This document shows, piece after piece, positions 18,086-26,492 of a DNA stretch of 64,000 bases (position 1 is the first letter of the stretch; each line of letters opens with the position of its first letter). The position numbers were made by a program, and so were the translations under genes. The notes under the pieces are model-generated. The model did not search any database, was not told the origin of the DNA, and saw nothing but the letters and a program-made list of their open reading frames with translations. This DNA comes from Duganella sp. Leaf126 (GTDB lineage Bacteria; Pseudomonadota; Gammaproteobacteria; Burkholderiales; Burkholderiaceae_D), in assembly GCF_001423125.1 (NCBI RefSeq), contig NZ_LMNW01000001.1:63181-127180 (forward strand), written 5' to 3'.

Positions 18086-21000
18086 TTAGCCGCCGCAGGC
18101 CCGCAGCGGCGCTGGCGCCACCGGCTTGGGCAAGGTTGCCGCCACTTCGGGCGCCGTGCCCGGCACCACGGCCGCCGCTGCCGCCGGCTTGGCGACCGGA
18201 TGCGGATCGATCAGCGGCATCAGGTGCGGCGCCAGCACCACCAGCAGCTGCACCGGCAGCGCGCTGGTGAAGTCGTAGTTCTTCGATTCGGGCCCGTGCA
18301 CATAGGCGGTCATGCTGCCGAAGAAACGCTCGCCGATATTGAACACGAACGTGGCCGAACGGTTCACGTAGCGCGACTCGATCAGGCGCCCGCCGCCGCC
18401 GTAGACGTCGAAGCGCTGGTCGCCGGTACCGGTCTTGCCACCGACCGGCAGCGGCGTGCCGTCGGACGTGGTGAACGCCCCGCGTGCGCGCTTGGCCGTG
18501 CCGTCCGACACCACGCCGCGGATCGCTTCGGCCACCACCTGCGCCACTTCCGGCGCCAGCACCTGCTCGTTGTTGACCGGCTTGGCGCGGGTGATCATGG
18601 TTTCGTACGGCGTCTGCTTGGCGAAGTGCAGCGAGGTCACGCGCTGGGTCGTCTTGCGCACGCCGCCGTTGACGATGATGCCCATCAGTTCGGCCAGCGC
18701 AGCGGGCCGGTCGGCCGAGGCGCCCAGCGTGGTCGCGTACGATGGCACCAGCGAATCGAACGGGTAGCCCATCTTCTTCCACTGCTTGTGCACTTCCATG
18801 AAGCCCTCGACTTCCAGCAGGCCGGCAATGCGGCGGTCCTGGGCATGCTTGCGCTTGGTCTTGAGCAGCCACTGGTACACGTCCTGGCGCTCCTTCTCGC
18901 TGGCCGCGTTCATCTGCGTCAGCGTGGCGCCCGGGTTGGCGTGCAGGTAGGCCACCATCCACAGTTCCAGCGGGTGCACGCTGGCCAGGTAGCCACGGTC
19001 GGCCAGCGACCACTGGTCGATCGCGTACTGGTCGTACAGCTTGGCGACGCGCTCGTCCGACACCTCGTTTTGCGAGGACAGGTTGGCGCGCAGGAAGGAC
19101 GCGAATTCCTGCTCGGTCGCTTTCGGATACACGGTGCGGTGGATCACGGCCAGGCGCACCGGCGTGCGGCGCAGGTTGGCCAGCAGGATGTTGTCGAACT
19201 CGGCCACCGGCTTGCCCTTGTACTTGGCCCAGAAGCGCGCCATGAATTCCTTGCCTTCCTTGTCGGCAAAGCGCGCCAGGTACTGGGCCCGGCGCGGATC
19301 GTCGGCATCGGCCAGCAGCGAGGCGGACGAGCCGGGCGTCTGGAACATATAGAACTTGGCGACATCGCGCATCAGGCGCACGAACACCAGGTTGGTCGAA
19401 TGGCGCAGCGCCTCGGTCACGGTCAGGATCTTGTTGTTGTCTTCCTTGGAGAAGTTGCCGAAGTAATGCAGGCCGCCACCGGTAAAAAAGCCCTCGCCCG
19501 GGTTGCCCGAGTACTTGCGCTCCATGGCCGCGTGCAGCATGGGCGTGAGGCCGCGCGCGGCGCTATCGACCGGCAGCGCCTTGAAGTAGTCGATGGCCCA
19601 CAGCGACAGCCGGTCCTGCGGATCGACCACCACCTTGCCCAGCTCGGCCGCCCCCATCGCTGCATATTTCTTGTGCAGCTGGTCCATGATGTCGAGGTAG
19701 CTGACCAGCGTGCGCAGCTTGGCCGTGGAGCCGAGGTCGAGCTTGGCGCCTTCGTTGATGTCGAGCGGCTGGTCGTAGTTGTCGGTCTGCAGGCGCAGGA
19801 AGTTGGTGTCCTTGCCCTTTTCCAGCAGCGTGAAGCTGTACACGACGTTGGCCGGATCGCCATTGCCCAGCATGCCCTTGCCGGTCAGGCCGGCCGCCTT
19901 GGCGCGCTCGGGGTCGCGCAGGTCGTTGAGCACTTGCGTGACGGCCGTTTGCGCCTGCGCGTCGAGCGTGCTGGTGACGTCCAGGTCCAGCCGGTCGAGG
20001 TTGTACATCCGGTTGTCGCCGAGCAGGTTGGCCAGGTGGTTGCGCATGGCGTTGGTGGCCTTGCGCGAGACAAACGTCATCGGCGGCGCCGCCTGCAGGC
20101 CGTTGCCCTTGGCCGGATGCAGCTTCTGCTTCAACGCCATGTCGCGCATGGCGGCCGTGATCACGCCATCCTTGGCCAGGATGCGCAAATGGCTGTCGGC
20201 CAGCTGGTCGAGGTCCTCGGCGCCGTCGCCGAGGTAATAGCTGGGGCGGCGCTGCGCGATCATCAGGCTCAGCGCTTCCTTGTACACCAGCGCGGTGTCG
20301 GCGTCGGGCTGCTCCAGGTTGCGCGCCATGATGCGGTTGAAGTCGTCGAAGCTGCGGCCGTACCACACCCACATGCCGTCGCCGACGCCGTTGACTTCGC
20401 CGTAGCCGGGCTTGGCCGAGAGCGGCACCGTGTTCAGGTATTCGATGACGATGCGGCGCCGCGCCTTAGTCGTGTCGGGGCCGTCCTGGTAGGCGCGCAG
20501 GCTGCCCGAGATCATCTGCTGCAGCTTGTCGGTCATGGAACCGGTGCGCCCTTCCGGCGAGTGGCGGTATTTTTCGATCTGCGTGGCCAGCGTGCTGCCG
20601 CCGGCCGCGCGGTGACCGGCGCCCAGCGCGCTCATGCTTTTTTCCAGCACGGCCTTGGCCAGCCGGTCCCATTCCACGGCCGGGTTGCGCTTGGGGTAGG
20701 TATTGTCGAGCAGCTCGCGGTTTTCGATGTACAGCAGCGTGCTGATCAGCGCCATCGGCGTCTGCTCGAACTTGTCGTAGATGCGTTCCGGGTACGACGT
20801 GGCGTACAGCTGCTGGGCGCGGCAATCGTAGATGGTCAGGCCGGTGCGGGTCTTCTCGTGATAGGTCGGAAAAATGCCGTGGCCGGCCAGCTCCAGCATC
20901 TTGGGCGACATGCGCGCCTGGGCGCTGACCTTGTACTCGCGCGCGCTCAGGCGGCCGATGTAATCGGGCAGGCTCGAGTAGCCGAGGCGTTCGTCGTACG

Positions 21001-21262
21001 GGCTGTCGTGCGGGAAGCGGATCGCGTTGCTGACGCCGGGCTGGACCTTGTAGGTCATCTTGCCGGCCAGGTCGGTGAACACGCGCGCCTGCAGGGCCGA
21101 CGTGCGGCTTTCCTGCACCCCGAAGTACACGGCAAACGAGGCGCCGACCAGCAGCACCAGGATCAGGGCATTACGCGCGCGCTTGCGCGGCTTCGGTGGT
21201 TCTGCAACGGGCGCGTCAGGCTGGGCTGGCGGCAGGGACGCTTCGGAATCTTCTATGGACAT
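18086..21262 (-). CDS. Large divergent class A penicillin-binding protein (GT51 plus transpeptidase)
   Basis: The protein has 1058 residues, longer than typical PBP1 proteins. A transmembrane helix at about 31-48 leads to a glycosyltransferase-51-like domain. It keeps a glutamate in IENREL (E180), GGSTLATQIEKY (221-232) and IVIEYLN. It has lost the usual EDxxFxxHxG and QQLxKN details. The transpeptidase domain has all three active-site motifs: STAK (512-515), a STN in LRHSTNLVF, and KTGT (943-946). It should build or crosslink peptidoglycan in the periplasm. The weak GT51 motif leaves polymerase activity uncertain. It lies 165 bases downstream of the MoCF-fold gene. Confidence 0.85.
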   Translation of the reverse strand: MSIEDSEASLPPAQPDAPVAEPPKPRKRARNALILVLLVGASFAVYFGVQESRTSALQARVFTDLAGKMTYKVQPGVSNAIRFPHDSPYDERLGYSSLPDYIGRLSAREYKVSAQARMSPKMLELAGHGIFPTYHEKTRTGLTIYDCRAQQLYATSYPERIYDKFEQTPMALISTLLYIENRELLDNTYPKRNPAVEWDRLAKAVLEKSMSALGAGHRAAGGSTLATQIEKYRHSPEGRTGSMTDKLQQMISGSLRAYQDGPDTTKARRRIVIEYLNTVPLSAKPGYGEVNGVGDGMWVWYGRSFDDFNRIMARNLEQPDADTALVYKEALSLMIAQRRPSYYLGDGAEDLDQLADSHLRILAKDGVITAAMRDMALKQKLHPAKGNGLQAAPPMTFVSRKATNAMRNHLANLLGDNRMYNLDRLDLDVTSTLDAQAQTAVTQVLNDLRDPERAKAAGLTGKGMLGNGDPANVVYSFTLLEKGKDTNFLRLQTDNYDQPLDINEGAKLDLGSTAKLRTLVSYLDIMDQLHKKYAAMGAAELGKVVVDPQDRLSLWAIDYFKALPVDSAARGLTPMLHAAMERKYSGNPGEGFFTGGGLHYFGNFSKEDNNKILTVTEALRHSTNLVFVRLMRDVAKFYMFQTPGSSASLLADADDPRRAQYLARFADKEGKEFMARFWAKYKGKPVAEFDNILLANLRRTPVRLAVIHRTVYPKATEQEFASFLRANLSSQNEVSDERVAKLYDQYAIDQWSLADRGYLASVHPLELWMVAYLHANPGATLTQMNAASEKERQDVYQWLLKTKRKHAQDRRIAGLLEVEGFMEVHKQWKKMGYPFDSLVPSYATTLGASADRPAALAELMGIIVNGGVRKTTQRVTSLHFAKQTPYETMITRAKPVNNEQVLAPEVAQVVAEAIRGVVSDGTAKRARGAFTTSDGTPLPVGGKTGTGDQRFDVYGGGGRLIESRYVNRSATFVFNIGERFFGSMTAYVHGPESKNYDFTSALPVQLLVVLAPHLMPLIDPHPVAKPAAAAAVVPGTAPEVAATLPKPVAPAPLRACGG

Positions 21263-21427
21263 GGAGGGGACGACGCTTGCTCAATACTCGCACGATGAAA
21301 CAAACCGGTCAGCGGTTCGGTAAAAACTGCTAGTCACCATTGCACCACAAGGTGACTGCACAGACCGGCGTGACCGCAGAAAAATTGCTCTGCAGCGCAA
21401 CATTTTCGCCAAAAAACAACGCCGGAC

Positions 21428-22213
21428 TCAGGTCTCGCTGAACTCGACTTCGAGGCGTGCGAGCGCATCGCGCAGGGACTGGAACGCTTCGAGCGTCTGC
21501 GCCGGCTCGCCCTTGACGCCGAGCTCGATATGGCGGCGCGTGGTGGCGTCGCCCACGCTCGGCAGGCTGAACACCTTGACGCGCGGGTAGCGCGATTCGA
21601 GCTCCACCATCAGCGGGGTCAGCGCCGATTCGGCCGCCTCGTACACCAGCACCGACTGCTCCAGGTGCGGGGCGCGGTTGAACAGGTTCGCGTACTTGTT
21701 GTCGAGCACCCATTCGATCATGGGCCAGGCCATGACCGGGAAGCCGGGCACGAAATAATGCTGGCGCAGCGAAAAGCCGGCGATGTTGTTGTACGGATTG
21801 GGGATCAGGTCCGCGCCCTCGGCAAACTCGGCCATCTTGAGCCGGTGCAGGTTTTCCGGCGCGTTCAGGTCGGCCGGCTGGCCGGCCTCCTCGCCCATCT
21901 GCACGATGCGCTGCTCGATGTTGCGCTTGCCCTGTTCGTGCAGCACCAGCGGCAGGCCCAGCGCATCGGCCGCAGCCTGGCGCGTATGGTCGTCCGGCGT
22001 GGCGCCGATGCCGCCGCAGCAGAACACGATGTCGTCGGTGGCAAACGTGCGCTGCAAGGTAGAGACGATGCGCACCGGGTCGTCGCCGAGGATTTCGGCC
22101 CAGTCCAGCTTGAGGCCGCGCGCGGCCAGGATCTGCACGACCCTGGAAAAGTGCTGGTCGACGCGCCTGCCGGACAGGATTTCGTCGCCGATGATGATCA
22201 GTCCGATCGCCAT
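21428..22213 (-). CDS. MoCF/CinA-N-type molybdopterin-binding domain protein
   Basis: About 261 residues. The N-terminus GLIIIGDEILSGRRVDQHF and IVFCCGGIGATPDDHTR match the competence/damage-inducible CinA N-domain and MoaB/Mog fold. The C-terminal CinA deamidase domain is missing. This short form is widespread, and its function is not settled (possibly nucleotide-pyrophosphate clean-up). The start at 22213 (MAIGLIIIGDEI) has AGGAC six bases upstream. It begins 14 bases after the EI24 gene and so probably belongs to the same transcript. Confidence 0.85.
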   Translation of the reverse strand: MAIGLIIIGDEILSGRRVDQHFSRVVQILAARGLKLDWAEILGDDPVRIVSTLQRTFATDDIVFCCGGIGATPDDHTRQAAADALGLPLVLHEQGKRNIEQRIVQMGEEAGQPADLNAPENLHRLKMAEFAEGADLIPNPYNNIAGFSLRQHYFVPGFPVMAWPMIEWVLDNKYANLFNRAPHLEQSVLVYEAAESALTPLMVELESRYPRVKVFSLPSVGDATTRRHIELGVKGEPAQTLEAFQSLRDALARLEVEFSET

Positions 22214-22227
22214 AATGTCCTGCTTTC

Positions 22228-23067
22228 TCAAAGTTCAATGGGGGTGAGGTCGGTCGCTGGCGCAGCAGGCGCCTGCCCGGCGCGCATGCGCGCCAGCGCC
22301 TCCAGGCAGTAATACGCGAACCACAAGCCGGTAAAGATAAACACCAGCACGTACAGCCAGATCGATGCGGCAGCCAGGAACGGGAACAGCACCACCGCCA
22401 TCACGCCGCCGAGCCAGATCGCACCGGGCAATGCGCCGGCCGCGCCGGACACCATGCCGATCACCAGCAGGCGCCAGCGGTGCGCGGCCAGGATGGCGCG
22501 CCGCTCCTCGGCGCTGGCATAGTCGGCCAGCACGTCGTACACCATCACGCGGCAGGTCAGCCAGCCCCACAGCATGGCCTGCACCAGCACCGCCAGCGGC
22601 GGAAACACGTACAGCGGCAAGGTGACGATCCACAGGCCGATAAAGATCAGCATGCCGCCGAGAGCCGTGCCGACGCTGCCCATCAGGCTGCCGCCGTGGC
22701 GCTGCACGAGCTGCGGGTAATGGCGCAGGCCCACGTGGCGGCAGATCAGCGGCATGGCGACCAGGCCGATGAAGATCAGCGCGGTCAGTATCATCAGGGG
22801 CAACAGCAGCAGCATCGCCACCAGCGGCACCACCACCGTGGTCAGCGTGCCGAGCCCGAACGAGCGCAGCCAGCTGGTGCTGGTGGCAAACAGATTGTGT
22901 TCGGCAAACAGCCTGTGCATGGCGTCGATCAGCGGCTGCAGGCCGAAGTACAGCAGCACGGCCCACACGGCCACGGCCAGCAGGAAAGGCGCCAGGCTCA
23001 TCGCCAGCATCTTGCCATGCCATTGCGACAGGAAGGCGCGCCCCCAGGCGCGGGCGACAGCCCCCAT
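22228..23067 (-). CDS. EI24 (CysZ-like) domain membrane protein
   Basis: A 279-residue polytopic inner-membrane protein with several helices (SLAPFLLAVAVWAVLLYFG, LLLLPLMILTALIFIGLV, YVLVFIFTGLWFAYYCL). The architecture and the pattern HGGSLMGSVGTALGGMLIFI fit the EI24/CysZ family. CysZ is a sulfate channel, but no cysteine genes are near, so transport of sulfate is not implied. Its ATG overlaps the stop codon of the desaturase gene by one base (TGATG), a sign of translational coupling. Confidence 0.85.
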   Translation of the reverse strand: MGAVARAWGRAFLSQWHGKMLAMSLAPFLLAVAVWAVLLYFGLQPLIDAMHRLFAEHNLFATSTSWLRSFGLGTLTTVVVPLVAMLLLLPLMILTALIFIGLVAMPLICRHVGLRHYPQLVQRHGGSLMGSVGTALGGMLIFIGLWIVTLPLYVFPPLAVLVQAMLWGWLTCRVMVYDVLADYASAEERRAILAAHRWRLLVIGMVSGAAGALPGAIWLGGVMAVVLFPFLAAASIWLYVLVFIFTGLWFAYYCLEALARMRAGQAPAAPATDLTPIEL

Positions 23068-24062
23068 CAGACCACATCCTTTCTTGCATATTCCACCAGG
23101 CGTTTCAGGGCCAGCCAGTGTTGCGACCAGAAACCTTTGCCGTATTCGCGGCCCGGCACCACGGTGCCGTCCGGCGCCGTGGTCGGCAGCTGGTCGCGGA
23201 TGCCGGTAGTGACGAATTCGGGTGTAAAGTTGGCGGTCCTGAACAGGATATCCCATACCGGCAGCAGCACGGCAAAATTGCAGCCGCCCAGCGTGCCGGC
23301 GCCGTGCGACTCGTGGCCGACGCCGATCGCGTGGTGCATGCGGTGGTAGCGCGGCGACACCAGCAGGCGCTCGCCGAGCCAGCCGAAATGGATGCGCACA
23401 TTCGCATGCTGCAGGCTTTGCAGGATGCGCGACACCGACACCAGCAGCACGTATTGCGACGGTTCCACGCCGATGCACAGGGCAATCACGCCCATGTAGA
23501 TGTCGCGCAGGAAGTCGTCGAGCACGTGGTTGCGGTTGTCGCTCCACAGGTTCATGTTCTGCTGGCTGTGGTGCAGGCCGTGCAGCGCCCACCACCAGTT
23601 GAAATGGTGCGAGGCGCGGTGGTACCAGTAATCGAAGAAATCGAGCACGACGAAATACACGACGAAGGCGCCGAGCGGACTGATGGCGGGGAACAGCGAT
23701 TCGAGATTGAACGGCTGGAAGCTCTCGAAGCGCAGCATGCCGGCCAGCCCGTCGAGCAGCGGATCGAGGGTAAAGAAGATCAGCACCGAAAACAGGCCGA
23801 TCCGGTGCAGCACGGTGTAGATGAAATCGTTCCAGCGTGCGCGCGGGTCGGTGAACTTGTGCACCGGGATCAGCGCTTCCATCGGCCGCAGCACCAGAAA
23901 CAGCAGCACCAGTTCGAGCACGCCGATCATCAGCCACTCGGTGCCCTCGAACGCTTCTTCGACGTATTCGCCAAAGCCGAACTGGAACACCAGCGGCTGG
24001 ATGACCGTTTCGAACAACCAGCCCTGGGCGGTGCCGAACCAGTCGGAAATCATTTGCATCAT
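23067..24062 (-). CDS. Sterol desaturase / fatty acid hydroxylase superfamily protein
   Basis: About 331 residues, with several transmembrane helices in the N-terminal half. The histidine clusters that bind the di-iron centre are DYWYHRASHH, HGLHHSQ, YHRMHHA and HESHG. The superfamily hydroxylates or desaturates lipids in the membrane. Bacterial members may modify hopanoids, carotenoids or ornithine lipids, and this one cannot be assigned. The start at 24062 uses an ATGA overlap with the upstream deacetylase stop; the frame opens farther up only with a TTG. Confidence 0.9.
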   Translation of the reverse strand: MMQMISDWFGTAQGWLFETVIQPLVFQFGFGEYVEEAFEGTEWLMIGVLELVLLFLVLRPMEALIPVHKFTDPRARWNDFIYTVLHRIGLFSVLIFFTLDPLLDGLAGMLRFESFQPFNLESLFPAISPLGAFVVYFVVLDFFDYWYHRASHHFNWWWALHGLHHSQQNMNLWSDNRNHVLDDFLRDIYMGVIALCIGVEPSQYVLLVSVSRILQSLQHANVRIHFGWLGERLLVSPRYHRMHHAIGVGHESHGAGTLGGCNFAVLLPVWDILFRTANFTPEFVTTGIRDQLPTTAPDGTVVPGREYGKGFWSQHWLALKRLVEYARKDVV

Positions 24063-24853
24063 GGCGGTTTGAACCAAGAAGAATAATCAGGGTGCTCGCG
24101 CAGCGTGGCAAAGCAAAAACCTTTTTGCTCCAGGCCGCTGATCAGCGGCTCCAGGTTGGCGGGCGCCCACGCATCCTTGCGCGACCAGATGCCCATGTGG
24201 GCCACGAAGATGTCGCCGCTGCGCAGCGCGCGCAAGGACTTCTGTAACAATACCGGATTCGGGTAAGCCGTGCTCGACAGCTCATCGCCGGAGAAGCCGG
24301 CCGCGGCCCAGCCCACGTGCGCATAGCCGCAGGCCTTGGCGGCGGCGACCGTGCGCGGCGACGTGCGCCCGGCCGGGGCGCGCCACAGCGGGTCCAGGTG
24401 CGCGCCGGTCAGTTCGACGAAGCGGCGATCGACGCGCTTGATTTCTTCGCAATACTGGTCCGGCGTCAGGCTGCGGATCTTGCCGGCCTCGGCGCCGAAG
24501 CCGGGCTTGACGCGGAACCGGCCGTCCTTCTCGCCCACCAGCACATCGTGGTCGAAGGTATGCGAACCGAAGGCATGGCCTTCGGCCACGCGCGCCTTCC
24601 AGTAGGCCGACCAGGCCGGGTCGAGCGAATAGTCGCCGCGCACGGTCTTTTCGTTGGCAAGGAAAAACGTGGCCTTGATGTGGTGGCGCCTGAGCGTGTC
24701 GGCAATCAGCTCGGCCTGCGACTGGCTGCCGGTATCGAAGGTCAGATAGATCGTGCCCTTGCAGACGCCGGCCGGCGCTGCAGCAGCAGCCGGTACGGTG
24801 CAAGATGCGGCGGCCAGTGCCGCCAGCGACGCAGCGATGGTTTGGCGCACCAT
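24059..24853 (-). CDS. Secreted polysaccharide deacetylase (NodB fold)
   Basis: 264 residues with an Ala-rich signal peptide (about 1-25). NodB motif 1 reads LTFDTG instead of TFDDG: catalytic base D40 is kept but metal-binding aspartate 41 is threonine. Motif 2 SHTFDHD keeps both histidines, and motif 3 is WRAPAGRTS. IFVAHMG provides the late histidine. The enzyme would remove N- or O-acetyl groups from envelope glycans in the periplasm, if active. The ATG is coupled to the stop of the beta-propeller gene (TGATG) and its own stop overlaps the desaturase start. Confidence 0.85.
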   Translation of the reverse strand: MVRQTIAASLAALAAASCTVPAAAAAPAGVCKGTIYLTFDTGSQSQAELIADTLRRHHIKATFFLANEKTVRGDYSLDPAWSAYWKARVAEGHAFGSHTFDHDVLVGEKDGRFRVKPGFGAEAGKIRSLTPDQYCEEIKRVDRRFVELTGAHLDPLWRAPAGRTSPRTVAAAKACGYAHVGWAAAGFSGDELSSTAYPNPVLLQKSLRALRSGDIFVAHMGIWSRKDAWAPANLEPLISGLEQKGFCFATLREHPDYSSWFKPP

Positions 24854-25845
24854 CAGCGCTGGGCGGAGTTCATGAAGAACACGCCGTGCGGCGAGCGGCC
24901 CACCGGGATCAGCTTGATGAGCTTGCGCGTCTTGAGGTCGATCACCGCCACCTTTTTAATCCAGCGCAGCGTGACCCACATGGTCTTTCCGTCGTCGGTG
25001 ATTTCCATGCAATCGGGGCCGCCGGGCACATTGATCTGGCCGACGTTTTCCAGCGTCTGCTGGTCGATGATGTTAATCGAATTCGACACCCGGTTCGACA
25101 CATAGGTATAGCGGCCGTCGCCGGCCGAGCGGAAATTGTGGGCGCCCATGCCGGTCTTGATGCGCTTGACCGTCTTTTGCGCCTTCCAGTCGATCACTTC
25201 CACGTAATCGCTGCCCATGATGCCCACCAGCAGATACTTGTCGTCCGGCGTCATCGCGATGCCGGCCGGCAGCTTGCCGACCGACATGGTCCACTTGACC
25301 GCGCCGCTGGCCAGGTCGATGGCGCTGACCTGGTCGCTGCCCTGCTGGGTGATGAAGACCATGGTGCTGGCCGCATTGAACGCCATGTGGCTGGGCAGCT
25401 TGGCCAGCGGAATGCGCTTGGTCAGGGTCAGGTTGGTGCCGTTATAACGGTACAGGTCCACGCGGTCGAGCCGCAGCGAGTTCGAGACGAACCACTTCTG
25501 GTCCGGCGAAAAGCCGATCTGGTAGGGATCGAGGATATCCTTGAGGGTGCGCTGGATCTGGCCCGACTTCGGATCGAGAAAGATCAGCTCGTTGCCGACC
25601 GAGCTGGCGACGATCAGCGACTTGTTGTCGGGCGTGGCCATCAGGTGGTGTGGCTCCTTGCCGACCGGGAAAGTCGACAAGCTCTGGTACGTGGTCTGGT
25701 CCAGCAACTGCACGGTCGCGTCACGCGAGTTGAGCACCACCACCACGTTGGCCTGCGCAGTCTGGACAAAGGCCAGCGCGCACACGCTGGGAACGACAAG
25801 ACGGCGGACGATACGGCGGAGATTGCGTTGGAGACTGCTGAGCAT
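24853..25845 (-). CDS. Secreted YVTN/YncE-type beta-propeller protein
   Basis: About 330 residues with a signal peptide (VVPSVCALAFVQTAQA). It consists of repeated beta-propeller blades with the YVTN-like pattern, for example VIDWKAQKTVKRIKTG, IIDQQTLENVGQINVPGGP and VIDLKTRKLIKLIPVGRSPHG. Such proteins bind partners or DNA in the periplasm; no enzymatic role is implied. It is the first gene of the coupled minus-strand operon. I chose ATG 25845; 25869 is a TTG. Confidence 0.85.
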   Translation of the reverse strand: MLSSLQRNLRRIVRRLVVPSVCALAFVQTAQANVVVVLNSRDATVQLLDQTTYQSLSTFPVGKEPHHLMATPDNKSLIVASSVGNELIFLDPKSGQIQRTLKDILDPYQIGFSPDQKWFVSNSLRLDRVDLYRYNGTNLTLTKRIPLAKLPSHMAFNAASTMVFITQQGSDQVSAIDLASGAVKWTMSVGKLPAGIAMTPDDKYLLVGIMGSDYVEVIDWKAQKTVKRIKTGMGAHNFRSAGDGRYTYVSNRVSNSINIIDQQTLENVGQINVPGGPDCMEITDDGKTMWVTLRWIKKVAVIDLKTRKLIKLIPVGRSPHGVFFMNSAQR

Positions 25846-26031
25846 GAAGAGATCGCTTGGTAAGCGCAAATGAGAATACAGACTTTATTTTACGTGCAAA
25901 CCCGGCCGTAACGCGGGGGAAAGTTCACAATTATTCCGGCGCGTGGGCCGCTGTGCCACACGGTGCCATGACGTCAACTTGTCGCTGCTGCTACAATTGA
26001 TAGCTTGTTCCCAACAACAGAAGGAAAAGCT

Positions 26032-26388
26032 ATGTCCACCATCACTACCGGCTCCGGCCTGCAATACATCGAACTGACGGTTGGCGAAGGCGCCGAAGCC
26101 AAGGCCGGTCAAAACGTCACCGTGCACTACACGGGCTGGCTGCGTAACGACGATGGCAGCAAGGGCGCCAAGTTCGATTCGAGCAAGGACCGCAACGATC
26201 CGTTCGAGTTCGCGCTGGGCGCAGGCATGGTGATCCGGGGTTGGGACGAAGGTGTGCAAGGCATGAAGGTCGGCGGCGTGCGCCAGCTGATCATCCCGGC
26301 CGACCTGGGCTACGGCTCGCGCGGCGCCGGCGGCGTGATTCCACCGAACGCGACGCTGATCTTCGACGTGGAACTGCTGGGCGTTTAA
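26032..26388 (+). CDS. FKBP-type peptidyl-prolyl cis-trans isomerase
   Basis: A 118-residue single FKBP domain without a signal peptide. Motifs include VTVHYTGWL, KFDSSKDRNDPFEFALGAGMVIRGWDEGVQGMKVGG, and the end LGYGSRGAGGVIPPNATLIFDVELLGV. It speeds proline isomerisation and so assists folding in the cytosol. AGAAGGA sits 8 bases before the ATG at 26032. The gene is divergent from the beta-propeller operon and convergent with the anti-sigma-like gene. Confidence 0.96.
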   Translation: MSTITTGSGLQYIELTVGEGAEAKAGQNVTVHYTGWLRNDDGSKGAKFDSSKDRNDPFEFALGAGMVIRGWDEGVQGMKVGGVRQLIIPADLGYGSRGAGGVIPPNATLIFDVELLGV

Positions 26389-26492
26389 GTTATCCGCAAC
26401 AGCATGACCGCGCCGCACCGGCAAGGCCGCGCTGCGGCAGGTCCGGCAGCGGCGGTGCGGTCGCGCCGCGCTGCGAACGCGGCGCCGCCAAG

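Noticed and set aside
18062..21298. Plus-strand open frame of 1078 codons opposite the PBP gene
   Set aside because: It mirrors the PBP gene in another frame; composition (His/Arg/Gln/Ala-rich) is typical of shadow frames in GC-rich DNA. No motif is seen.
22228..24111. A single long frame joining EI24 with the region of the desaturase gene
   Set aside because: Only the part from 23067 is protein-like; the rest is the shadow of the desaturase gene in another frame.
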